In this document: positions 7,290 to 15,305 of the stretch, in pieces | How the letters are laid out: every line of letters begins with the position of its first letter | Position numbering within the stretch: position 1 is the first letter of the stretch | NCBI GenBank assembly: GCA_045639845.1 | Contig: JAZUDW010000004.1 | Span: 1-16,630, forward strand | Direction: 5' to 3' | DNA: 16,630 bases | DNA from: Colimorpha sp045639845 | Lineage (GTDB): Bacteria; Bacteroidota; Bacteroidia; Bacteroidales; P3 | Program-made: the position numbers and the translations under genes | Notes under the pieces: model-generated | What the model was told of the DNA's origin: nothing | What the model saw: the letters and a program-made list of their open reading frames with translations, nothing else | Database searches by the model: none

Positions 7290-9956
7290 TTACAAGGTCG
7301 AGCTCTCGCCGGTAGTATCGGATGCAGCGTTGCGTTCCAGCTCCATTTTACCGAAGCGTAGTGTGAGGCCGGCACTTACATAACGGCTGTTGATAGTCTT
7401 GTTGGTGGAATTGCTCATGTAATAAGGATTGGTATTGGTGGATCCACTGCCCACAAGGGCACCCCAGTTAAAGAGGTCTTGGATGTTCACAAACACCGAG
7501 AGCTTGCGGTTGAAGAAGTCGCTACGCAGACCCAAGTCGAACGAGTAACGAGCCTTACGGGTAGCGAAGAGACTCTGAGTGGGCGACGAATAGCTGGCAC
7601 CCGCATGAATCTGGTAACGGTTGAGTACCTTGGTCCACATATTCACACGCAGACTGTAGGAAGTCATCCCGTCAGAGACCACCCTATCCTGCTTCTCATA
7701 GAACATCTCATAGCCCGAATGGTACAGGTTGCCATAGAAACGCACATTCAGGAAACCAGAAGGACGATACATCACATTGGCACTCAAACCATAGCGATAC
7801 GACATTCCCATATTGTAGGGCGTAGTGAAGTTCACTATCTGATAAAGATACTGATCCACACCGTCGGTGATATCGGTCAAATCATTGATCTCATTGGTCG
7901 ATACATGGGCATAAGCCTCCAAGCCCACATTACCAAATCTGCGGAAATACTTATTCCAACCTGCCTCGGCCTGATGGGTATAGTAAGCCTGAAGATTACG
8001 GTTACCCACTGTATAGCTGTTGTCGCTGTAGGTACGGAAGGTAGTGAGGTTGTATTCACTGGGATTGTGCATGCGGAGCGAGTAGTTCAATTTAAAGTTG
8101 TGCATGCTTTCGGTGTAGTACGAAAGGTGCACCGAAGGACGCAACGTGAAGAAATTATAGGTCGTATCGTCGATTAAGAAAGGATACTGAACAGAAGCAT
8201 TGGGATTGGCATCATAGACAAAATGAAGATTACGGAACGAAGCACCCATACCCAACTCGAGGGTGAAGGCACCCCAACGACGCGTGAAGTTCACATCACC
8301 ATCCACCGTATATTCATCATCCGCAAAGGTATAAGCACGCAATGGGTCGATGGAGTCGTAACCCGAGAGCGTCATATACACAGGGGCGTAGTCTTTGTCG
8401 CTATGCTCATAACCCACACCGAGACCGAACGACAGATCCACATCTTTCGACAACGGGTTGCTGTAGCGTGCGTTGAGGCCGCTCCCCCATTTGGCACTGC
8501 GAGTCACTCGCTCGCGTGAATAGCTGGTGAGGAAAGGATTGCTAAACACCGCATAGTCGCGATCTTGCCAACTGAACGACGAGCTGCGATTCATATCTGC
8601 ACGACCAAACACACGCAGATATTTGCCCTCGTTATTGTACTTCTTGGTGAGATAGAAGCCACCCATACCGAAGGCGGAACGCGACGTATCGTTGTGCGAC
8701 GACGTATATTGGTTATGGAAGCCACCAGCCTGCATGCTCTCGTCGAAAGAATAGAACCCCGAGCCATTGTTGATACTACGGTTCATATTGGTATTGAGCC
8801 ACACATCCAGATCGGTCATCGTGTCGAATTCATACGAGAGATTGAGTGCGATATTACCACCTAGCGAACGGTTGCTGCTCTCGGAATAGGTGCTGTCGCG
8901 CGAGATAGTGTCGAAAGCAGTGTTGAATTTCACTGCCGACGAGGAAGAAGTGTTCTCGCCGAAACGATAGTTACCAGCAGCGTAGAGGCTTATACGCAAA
9001 CGCTCTTTAGACCACACGTACGACACCCAAGGACGTAACGAAGGCTGGGTGGCACCATTCAGACCGAAGCTCACAAACTTGTTGCTCTTGATATGAGCCG
9101 TAGTCACAATGTTGATCACAGCATCGGCCTCCGTAGCGTATTTGGCCGAAGGGTTGGTAATCGTCTCGATACGAGCCAGCGCATTGGCCGGAAGCGACTC
9201 CAGGAAAGTCTTCAGATTCTCGGCCGTAAGCTTCGAAGGCTTGTCGTTGAGCCAGATCTCCACCGACGACACACCGCGCAGCGTGATGTTGCCTTCCACA
9301 TCCACCTCCACACCCGGAGCATTCTGCAACGCATCGTTGGTAGTACCCGTCTGTATCGACGGGTCGTCGATAACGTTGTATATCATCTTCTCTCCATCCA
9401 TCGAATAAAGAGGGCGGTCGGCTTTTATTGTCACCCCCTTCAGGGTCTCAGCCGTCGATTTCATGTATATGGTACCCAAAGCCGTGTTGTTCTCCACCTT
9501 GAAAGGCACAAATTTATTCTTGTAACCGATATAGCTGATACGGAGCAGGTAGTTGCCAGCAGGCACCTCCGTCACCTCGAAGAAACCCTCGTCGTTGGTC
9601 GAGGCAGCACGCACATACGAACTGTCGGCAGCATCAAGCACAGCCACATTCACAAAAGGCATTGGTTCGTTGGTAGCAGTATCGCGCAGCGACCCCACAA
9701 CCTTGAAGGTACTGCCTATTACCTTTTTCTTCACCTCCTTGCCACGCAGCTCCATACGGTTTGCATCGAAATCACGTCCGCCAGGACGCATACCCGGACC
9801 ACCACCCGGATGACCGGCAGGCATCCTACCAGGATATCCGCCCGGGAAACCGCCCGGATGACCGGCAGGCTGGGCCACAGCCAAAGCGGCAACTACAACA
9901 AACAATAATAACACGCACGACTTACGCAATCGGTCGATATTTATACTTTGAACCAT
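7290..9956 (-). CDS. TonB-dependent-receptor-like outer-membrane beta-barrel protein with Gly/Pro-rich N-terminus
   Basis: 888 aa. A signal peptide covers residues 1-29 (positive start, LLLFVVVAALAVAQ). Residues 30-60 are a Gly/Pro/His-rich stretch with PAGHPGG repeats. Residues about 83-165 form a carboxypeptidase-regulatory-like domain (FKVVGSLRDTATNEPMPFVN, then DEGFFEVTEVPAGNYLLRISYIGYK). Residues about 170-286 form a plug-like domain (DALQNAPGVEVDVEGNITLR, then IETITNPSAKYATEADAVIN). The rest is rich in alternating aromatic strands and ends in AGLTLRF, as in the outer-membrane beta-barrel family next to TonB receptors in Bacteroidota (OMP_b-brl_3-type). Such proteins sit in the outer membrane, and some import ligands through TonB. 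No clear TonB box or SusD partner is seen, so the ligand is unknown. No good -7 box was found. The start chosen gives a normal signal peptide. Confidence 0.9.
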   Translation of the reverse strand: MVQSINIDRLRKSCVLLLFVVVAALAVAQPAGHPGGFPGGYPGRMPAGHPGGGPGMRPGGRDFDANRMELRGKEVKKKVIGSTFKVVGSLRDTATNEPMPFVNVAVLDAADSSYVRAASTNDEGFFEVTEVPAGNYLLRISYIGYKNKFVPFKVENNTALGTIYMKSTAETLKGVTIKADRPLYSMDGEKMIYNVIDDPSIQTGTTNDALQNAPGVEVDVEGNITLRGVSSVEIWLNDKPSKLTAENLKTFLESLPANALARIETITNPSAKYATEADAVINIVTTAHIKSNKFVSFGLNGATQPSLRPWVSYVWSKERLRISLYAAGNYRFGENTSSSSAVKFNTAFDTISRDSTYSESSNRSLGGNIALNLSYEFDTMTDLDVWLNTNMNRSINNGSGFYSFDESMQAGGFHNQYTSSHNDTSRSAFGMGGFYLTKKYNNEGKYLRVFGRADMNRSSSFSWQDRDYAVFSNPFLTSYSRERVTRSAKWGSGLNARYSNPLSKDVDLSFGLGVGYEHSDKDYAPVYMTLSGYDSIDPLRAYTFADDEYTVDGDVNFTRRWGAFTLELGMGASFRNLHFVYDANPNASVQYPFLIDDTTYNFFTLRPSVHLSYYTESMHNFKLNYSLRMHNPSEYNLTTFRTYSDNSYTVGNRNLQAYYTHQAEAGWNKYFRRFGNVGLEAYAHVSTNEINDLTDITDGVDQYLYQIVNFTTPYNMGMSYRYGLSANVMYRPSGFLNVRFYGNLYHSGYEMFYEKQDRVVSDGMTSYSLRVNMWTKVLNRYQIHAGASYSSPTQSLFATRKARYSFDLGLRSDFFNRKLSVFVNIQDLFNWGALVGSGSTNTNPYYMSNSTNKTINSRYVSAGLTLRFGKMELERNAASDTTGESSTL

Positions 9957-10017
9957 TTTTATAATTATATTAGATTTAAATTATTTATTAGTAACTTCAA
10001 ATAACGTTTTCTTGTAA

Positions 10018-10419
10018 CTATAACAAAAAAATCAACACATTGAAGTTTTCTATATCCTCTACACTTTCTATATTTGCTGGATTTGCTAGTCTTTCTAAAT
10101 CTGCAATATCTGCTGGGCTTTCTAAGTTCTTTATGGATTCTTTGTTTTCTCGATAAGTTTTTTCTTTAGTTCATCTATCTCTTTTTGCTGTTGGCGATAG
10201 GCACCACTTCATATGCAGTCTGTATTTTCTATCATCTTTCTTTCCTATCACCACATTCATCAACCATTGCCACTCGAGTTTACCACACCTCATGCAACCA
10301 CTCATTGGAAGTACCACACAGAGTCCACAGACTGACATTATGTCATACATTTCTCCTATAGAGAAAGCCGTAAGAAACGCCAGCAAGACCAAATACACAA
10401 CACAATATATTTCATACAC
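10018..10419 (-). pseudogene. Probable decayed small membrane-protein gene with coiled coil and 9-residue repeats
   Basis: The frame starts at GTG (10417-10419) and runs 82 codons to a TGA at 10171-10173. It encodes a hydrophobic segment (IYCVVYLVLLAFLTAF), then four cysteines in SVCGLCVVLPMSGCMRCGK, then a basic stretch. Just before the stop another frame gives YRQQQKEIDELKKK, a good coiled coil. After the A-rich run near 10155-10160 the first frame again reads sensibly: YRENKESIKN, then three 9-residue units beginning LES, LER and IES, ending at TAG 10018-10020. One extra C near 10200 and one missing A in the A-run would give a continuous protein of about 133 aa. I do not recognise a family. 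Alternatives are one nonsense mutation, sequencing errors, or a short 82-aa gene with noncoding DNA after it. It lies directly upstream of the receptor gene on the same strand. Confidence 0.35.
10045..10125 (-). repeat. Three tandem 27-nt units
   Basis: On the minus strand three consecutive 27-nt units begin TTAGAAAG (10125), TTAGAAAG (10098) and ATAGAAAG (10071). The first two agree at about 19 of 27 positions and the third is more diverged. The period is a multiple of three and reads as 9-residue repeats in the frame of the decayed gene: LESPADIAD, LERLANPAN, IESVEDIEN. Confidence 0.6.
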
Positions 10420-10447
10420 TTACATAACCACTCTCAAAACCCGAAAA

Positions 10448-10551
10448 CGCAGAGTTCTGCGATGGCCTTCACAGAACTCTGCGAGAGGTCTCACAGTATA
10501 GCTGCGAGGCACCTCGCAGAACGCTGCGTTAACCCATGCAGAACGCCGCTT
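10448..10551. repeat. Cluster of CGCAGA/TCTGCG palindromes upstream of uvrA
   Basis: CGCAGAGTTCTG (10448-10459) pairs perfectly with CAGAACTCTGCG (10472-10483). The first arm is itself part of the palindrome CGCAGAGTTCTGCG (10448-10461). Further on, TGCGAGGCACCTCGCA (10503-10518) is a perfect hairpin sharing bases with CGCAGAACGCTGCG (10515-10528). A fourth related copy, GCAGAACGCCGC, lies at 10539-10550. The block is GC-rich inside an AT-rich gap. Spacing is irregular, so it is not a CRISPR array. It looks like a cluster of dispersed palindromic repeats or a multi-site protein target. Confidence 0.6.
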
Positions 10552-10810
10552 CAAACTAGCCAGAAATAAAGCTTAATGGCATGACAATCTGTCATAGTCT
10601 CAAGCACCATCTTTTCATAGTTTATGAAGGAGAAAAAGGCACAATCATCGAGGAGCCATGCACAACCCGCACCATTTAAATAGTCAGCATGGCCGAAGAC
10701 TTATCCTACCATGTATTCTTCAAAAACGGACATCACCCCACGACAATAAAAACAAGGGAAAGACGTTATATAGAGATTAGCAAGATTGATTTGAAAAAAA
10801 AGAGAGAGCT
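10552..10810 (+). other. Remainder of the gap before uvrA, short open frames only
   Basis: No recognisable gene. Two short same-frame open stretches occur: 10581-10679 (32 codons starting MTICHSLKHH, ends TAA) and 10689-10814 (41 codons starting MAEDLSYHVF, whose TGA overlaps the uvrA ATG). They are separated by one stop and a few codons. Small hairpins are ATGACAATCTGTCAT (10581-10595) and TTCATAGTTTATGAA (10615-10629). A -7-like TTGATTTG (10786-10793, one mismatch to TAnnTTTG) is only 17 nt from the uvrA start and is a weak promoter candidate. Confidence 0.3.
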
Positions 10811-13660
10811 ATGAGTAGCAAGATCGAAGTATTGGGTGCCCGAGAGCACAACCTGCAGAATGTGGATGTAGAGATACCGCGCAACAGCCTGGTAGTATTT
10901 ACAGGGCTGAGCGGCAGCGGCAAGTCGTCGCTGGCTTTCGACACCATCTATGCAGAGGGTCAGCGCAGATACATGGAGACGTTCTCGGCCTATGCACGTC
11001 ATTTTATCGGAAACATGGAGCGACCCGACGTAGATCAAATCAAGGGTCTCAGCCCAGTGATATCGATAGAGCAGAAGACGACGAATAAGAACCCGCGTTC
11101 TACGGTGGGTACCATCACAGAGATCTACGACTTTGTGCGCTTGCTCTACGCCCGCATAGGTGTGGCTGTGAGCCCAACATCGGGCAAGCCGATGGTGCAC
11201 TACTCGGAAGACGATGTGATAGGCCTGATAGAGCAGGACTACGCGGGCCGCGACATCATGGTGCTGGCCCCGCTGGTAAAACGCCGCAAAGGCCACTACC
11301 GCGAGCTCTTTGAGCAGGTAGCCAAGAAAGGGTTCCTGCGTGTACGCATAGACGGGCAGATCGAAGAGTTGGTGATGAACATGCAGGTAGATAGATACAA
11401 GACCCACGACATAGAGCTGGTGGTGGACCGCATACGCATGCAAGGCAGCAGCTCGCAGCGGTTGAAAGAGGCCGTACACACGGCCTTCAAGCAGGGCAAA
11501 GGGGTACTGATGGTGCTGGCCGAGGGCGACGACGGCCCACGATACTTCAGCCGAGAGCTGATGGACCCCGACACGGGCGACTCGTTCCCCGAGCCCGAAC
11601 CCAACACATTCTCTTTCAACTCGCCCTACGGAGCCTGCCCCCACTGCAACGGCCTGGGCGAGGTGATGGAGGTGGACCTTACCAAGCTGATATCCGATCC
11701 GGCCAAGAGCATCAAAGGCGGCGCATTCGACCCCTTCGGCAAATACAATGCCAACAATCCCTTCTTCCGCCAGCTGGAACTGCTGGGCACGCAATACGGA
11801 TTCACCATGGATACGCCCATACGGGAGATGAGCGACGAAGCCAAGAACGCCATACTCTACGGAACAAGCACATTCGTAGGTTACGACTCGGATGGCTTCG
11901 CCGACGGTTTTCAAGGAGTGGCCAACTACATCCGCGAGATGGCTTCAGAGGAGAGCCCCGCTGGGCTGCAGCGCTGGGCACAGAGTTTCATGAACACGGT
12001 ACCCTGTCCGCACTGCGGCGGCACCCGTCTGCGAAAAGAGAGCCTCTGCTTTCTGGTAGAAGGTAAGAATATCGGCGAGGTGTCGTCCTGGAACCTCACG
12101 CAGCTATATGCCTGGATAGGCTCACTGGAAGAGGCACTGAGCCCCCAGCAGCGCCTGGTGGCCCACGAGATAATACGCGAAATAGCTGTACGCATCAAGT
12201 TTATGCTCGATGTGGGCATAGGCTATCTGTCGCTAGGCAGAAGTTCACGAACCCTCAGCGGTGGCGAAGCACAACGCATACGCTTAGCCACCCAGATCGG
12301 CGCCAAGCTCGTAAATGTACTGTATATCCTCGACGAGCCTAGCATAGGCTTGCACCAACGAGACAACCGCAAGCTGATACATGCACTCCAAGAGCTCCGC
12401 GACCTGGGCAACAGCGTGATCGTTGTGGAACACGACCGCGACATGATCATGAGCGCCGACTACGTGTTCGACATCGGCCCCGGTGCGGGCATACACGGTG
12501 GCCGCATCGTGGCCCACGGCACAGTGGATCAGATACTGAAGTGCGATAGCACTACCTCACGCTACCTGAGCCGCAGCACCGATATCCTCATACCCAAACG
12601 CCGCCCCATAGCCGGCCGGGAGCATCTGGTTCTCAAAGGTGCCACAGGCAACAACCTGCGCCGTGCCACACTCGATCTGCCGCTAGGCGTGTTCACATGT
12701 GTGACGGGAGTGAGCGGCAGCGGTAAATCCACGCTCATCAACGAGACGCTGCACCCCATACTCAACGCCCATTTCTATCATGCACAGAAGCGCCCTCTGC
12801 CCTACGAGAGCATCACCGGCATCGAGCATATCGACAAGGTGATAGAGATAGACCAATCACCCATAGGCCGCACGCCGAGAAGCAACCCAGCCACATACGT
12901 GGGCATATTCGACGACATACGCCAACTTTTCGCCATGCTACCCGGAGCCAAGATACGCGGCTACAAACCCGGCCGATTCTCGTTCAACGTGAGCGGCGGC
13001 CGCTGCGAGACCTGCAAGGGCGGAGGTGTGCGCACCATAGAGATGAATTTCCTACCCGACGTATATATCAACTGCGAAGTATGCAACGGCAAACGCTACA
13101 ACCGCGAGACGCTGGAGATACGATACAAAGGCAAGTCGATAGCCGATGTGCTGGACATGACCGTAAACGAGGCAGTGGAGTTTTTCGACGCCTACCCCAA
13201 AATACACCGCAAGCTGAAAGCAGTGAAGGATGTGGGATTGGGCTACATCACCCTCGGCCAGCAGAGCACCACCCTCAGCGGCGGCGAGGCCCAGCGCATC
13301 AAGCTGGCATCCGAACTCAGCAAGAACGACACAGGCCGCACCCTCTATATCCTCGACGAGCCCACCACGGGCCTCCATTTCGAGGATGTGCGTGTGCTGC
13401 TCGATGTACTGCAGAAGCTCGTCGATAAGGGCAATACGGTGCTCGTGATCGAACACAACATGGATGTGATCAAGGTAGCCGACTACATAGTGGATGTGGG
13501 CCCCGACGGGGGCATCGCCGGCGGCGAGGTAGTGTTCAGCGGCACACCAGAACAACTCATCAAACTCAAAAACAACTACACTGCCCAATACCTCCGCGAA
13601 GAGATAACCGACTATAACGCAGGCCGTCAACGCCACCTTAAGAAGGAGGCCCAGTCATGA
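10811..13660 (+). CDS. uvrA: UvrABC excinuclease subunit A
   Basis: 949 aa, the usual UvrA length. It is the damage-sensing ATPase dimer of nucleotide excision repair that loads UvrB on DNA. ABC module I: Walker A GLSGSGKS (32-39), signature LSGGEAQR (482-489), Walker B LYILDEP (504-510). Module II: Walker A GVSGSGKS (633-640), signature LSGGEAQR (822-829), Walker B LYILDEPT (845-852). The C-terminal zinc module has CETC (732-735) and CEVC (755-758) about 20 residues apart. In the N-terminal half only one pair of the usual four-cysteine finger is present, CPHC (276-279) before NGLG. The position of the first pair reads MDPDTGDSF without cysteine. A further CPHCGGTRL is at 399-407. The ATG at 10811 gives the canonical start up to LGAREHNLQN. 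The last four bases overlap the next gene (ATGA). Confidence 0.97.
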   Translation: MSSKIEVLGAREHNLQNVDVEIPRNSLVVFTGLSGSGKSSLAFDTIYAEGQRRYMETFSAYARHFIGNMERPDVDQIKGLSPVISIEQKTTNKNPRSTVGTITEIYDFVRLLYARIGVAVSPTSGKPMVHYSEDDVIGLIEQDYAGRDIMVLAPLVKRRKGHYRELFEQVAKKGFLRVRIDGQIEELVMNMQVDRYKTHDIELVVDRIRMQGSSSQRLKEAVHTAFKQGKGVLMVLAEGDDGPRYFSRELMDPDTGDSFPEPEPNTFSFNSPYGACPHCNGLGEVMEVDLTKLISDPAKSIKGGAFDPFGKYNANNPFFRQLELLGTQYGFTMDTPIREMSDEAKNAILYGTSTFVGYDSDGFADGFQGVANYIREMASEESPAGLQRWAQSFMNTVPCPHCGGTRLRKESLCFLVEGKNIGEVSSWNLTQLYAWIGSLEEALSPQQRLVAHEIIREIAVRIKFMLDVGIGYLSLGRSSRTLSGGEAQRIRLATQIGAKLVNVLYILDEPSIGLHQRDNRKLIHALQELRDLGNSVIVVEHDRDMIMSADYVFDIGPGAGIHGGRIVAHGTVDQILKCDSTTSRYLSRSTDILIPKRRPIAGREHLVLKGATGNNLRRATLDLPLGVFTCVTGVSGSGKSTLINETLHPILNAHFYHAQKRPLPYESITGIEHIDKVIEIDQSPIGRTPRSNPATYVGIFDDIRQLFAMLPGAKIRGYKPGRFSFNVSGGRCETCKGGGVRTIEMNFLPDVYINCEVCNGKRYNRETLEIRYKGKSIADVLDMTVNEAVEFFDAYPKIHRKLKAVKDVGLGYITLGQQSTTLSGGEAQRIKLASELSKNDTGRTLYILDEPTTGLHFEDVRVLLDVLQKLVDKGNTVLVIEHNMDVIKVADYIVDVGPDGGIAGGEVVFSGTPEQLIKLKNNYTAQYLREEITDYNAGRQRHLKKEAQS

Positions 13661-14274
13661 GACAACTACTCTTCTGCCTCACAACCCTGCTGCTTCTATC
13701 CACCGCCACCCGTGCCCAGCAAGCCTGGGGTCTGCGACTCACCATGGGTGCCAACACCTCGGTCGAGGTGAACGGACAATTCGCATTCCGCAACAGCAGC
13801 AACGGCCAGACCGACAACGAAAACTGGCTGCAACACCTGCTTCACAAGGTAAACGAGACGCCCATCTCCGAGCGCGACCGTATAGAGGCCGGATTGGCCT
13901 TCGGCAGCACCTCGCATAGCGAATTGGGCACCGTGAACCACGCCACTTTTATCGCAGCCTACCAATGGCACCAGTCGATCACCAAGAAGATCGGGTGGTA
14001 TGCCGGGCCGGCAGCCAGCCTGTCGCTGTGCCAGCACAACGAAGGCAGCGACCTCGGTCTGGGTATCGGCGCGCAGGCAGGAGCCGACATGATGCTCCCT
14101 TTCCATCTGCTGCTCAGTGCCGACTTCCGACCGCTGTTTCGCCTTTCGGGGCCCACCACCGGACCAGGCTGGGGACTCGCCATAGGACTACGATACGTGA
14201 TAGAACCCAAACCCACCGACCCCACGTCGCGCCTGATAGACCGCGCATGGAATCTATTGAAGCTTAATAAATAA
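13657..14274 (+). CDS. Small secreted outer-membrane beta-barrel-like protein coupled to uvrA (paralogue A)
   Basis: 205 aa, no named family recognised. Residues 1-20 are a signal peptide (MRQ, long Leu core, TRA before QQAW). The mature part is glycine- and aromatic-rich with alternating strands and ends in a barrel-like GWGLAIGLRYVI (171-182), followed by a charged 23-residue tail. Residues about 100-182 align by eye with the protein at 15667-16113: AYQW versus VYQW, GWYAG in both, LGLGIGAQ versus LGLGICGQ, ADFRPL versus VDIRPV, GLRYVI versus GVRYVF. Compared with that paralogue it has an extra ~35-residue insertion (about 45-75) and the C-terminal tail. Its ATG overlaps the uvrA stop by 4 nt, so it is probably translated by coupling from the uvrA message. 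Function is unknown; envelope location is inferred. The stop is TAA at 14272-14274. Confidence 0.75.
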   Translation: MRQLLFCLTTLLLLSTATRAQQAWGLRLTMGANTSVEVNGQFAFRNSSNGQTDNENWLQHLLHKVNETPISERDRIEAGLAFGSTSHSELGTVNHATFIAAYQWHQSITKKIGWYAGPAASLSLCQHNEGSDLGLGIGAQAGADMMLPFHLLLSADFRPLFRLSGPTTGPGWGLAIGLRYVIEPKPTDPTSRLIDRAWNLLKLNK

Positions 14275-14313
14275 AAGAGTACAACCAGCCTCATCCACAA
14301 AATACAGCAGAAA

Positions 14314-15305
14314 GTGAACGCCCACTATTCGTTAGACAGAATTCGGCAAATGGAAAACAAACTTTCCAATAATTGCACCGATACTGCACTATTGAACTCA
14401 TTAGCCATAGCCTATCTCACAAATCCCGAGGCTGATGGATACAACAAAGCTGACGATTTGCTGAAGCGGGCTTATACCATAAAAACTTCGATAAAAACTG
14501 CAAACAATTTTGCCTATCAACTGATATGCGACGGTTTTGAATATCAAAAAGGTATTGATATATTACAACCTTTTGTAGATTTGCATCCTCGATCATATAT
14601 GCCCTACAACTTATTGGGTTTGCTTATCTAAAAAACGGACAATACGAAACAGCCAATAGGTATCTAAATATTGCCACAAAAATTAGCGAGGGTAAAGATA
14701 TGTCTATTTGCAATAACTTGGCGGTAAGTTTCAGCTTGATTCATTCTCATAAAGAGGCTTGTCGTCTATATGATGCCATATTAGAGAATGAACAAATTGA
14801 TGAGACGATATACAACAAAGCCCTTGCTACAATAGAACATGGAAGTATTGATGTCCATACGCTCATTGATCAACTACACACATCGCCATTCTATATGTCC
14901 TCCATTGACAATATTGATTTAAGCAGATTGTATTATTTGACAGGCGATTATGAATCATCCTATTTATCACTAATGGAGAACTGCAACTTTTCTTTACTGG
15001 ACTGGGAGCCCCTTGGTTTTGTGTTATTCAACAGTAACAAGATTAAGTTTGAAGAACTCAAGCATGAAGCTATTCAACAAAGAGAGATATGGAAAAATGA
15101 CTATATTGATGATTGTGAATCCCAGGATAGCGATAATTTTCTTGATACAATTAATTCTCTAAATAGTGAGATATTTAAACTTGAGAAATTAGAATATCGT
15201 TTGGATCTGGCTCCGAAGGTAGAGACCCAGGAATTGTATCATATTCTCCCCTTAGGATGTATGCTATACGATTGCGAAGTATGCGACAATCCTTTTGACG
15301 ATTAG
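14314..15305 (+). pseudogene. Tetratricopeptide-type protein gene broken by a single frameshift
   Basis: The 5' frame, 14314 to the TAA at 14629-14631, gives 105 aa. It loses the pattern at YNLLG. From 14616 another frame continues it exactly as FAYLKNGQYETANRYLNIATKI and then to the stop at 15303-15305. Adding one G to the GGG run (14616-14618) restores one protein of about 330 aa. The join rebuilds a canonical TPR helix pair (YNLLGFAYLKNGQYETANRYL); other TPR-like stretches are LLNSLAIAYL, ICNNLAVSFS and LSRLYYLTGDYESSYLSL. The C-terminus is acidic with a small cysteine group (GCMLYDCEVCDNPFDD). No signal peptide, so cytosolic scaffold or interaction role is likely. The start is GTG 14314 or ATG 14350; the frame is open back to the stop of the preceding gene, so the true N-terminus is uncertain. 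The gene is much AT-richer than its neighbours, suggesting acquisition. A sequencing error at the G run is a real alternative. Confidence 0.75.

Noticed and set aside
9093..9908. 271-codon plus-strand open frame opposite the receptor gene
   Set aside because: It is antisense to the signal peptide, regulatory-like and plug domains of the receptor. Its Arg/His-rich translation shows no domain.
10292..10501. 69-codon plus-strand frame across the palindrome cluster
   Set aside because: It is opposite the probable decayed gene and runs into repeats. Composition is not protein-like.
10448..10551. Possible CRISPR array
   Set aside because: The repeats are short palindromes with irregular spacing and no uniform spacers, and no cas genes are present.
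10766..11914. Long 382-codon open frame on the minus strand opposite uvrA
   Set aside because: It lies antisense to the well supported uvrA N-terminal half, has repetitive His/Val/Leu-rich composition and no motif. It is a codon-bias shadow.
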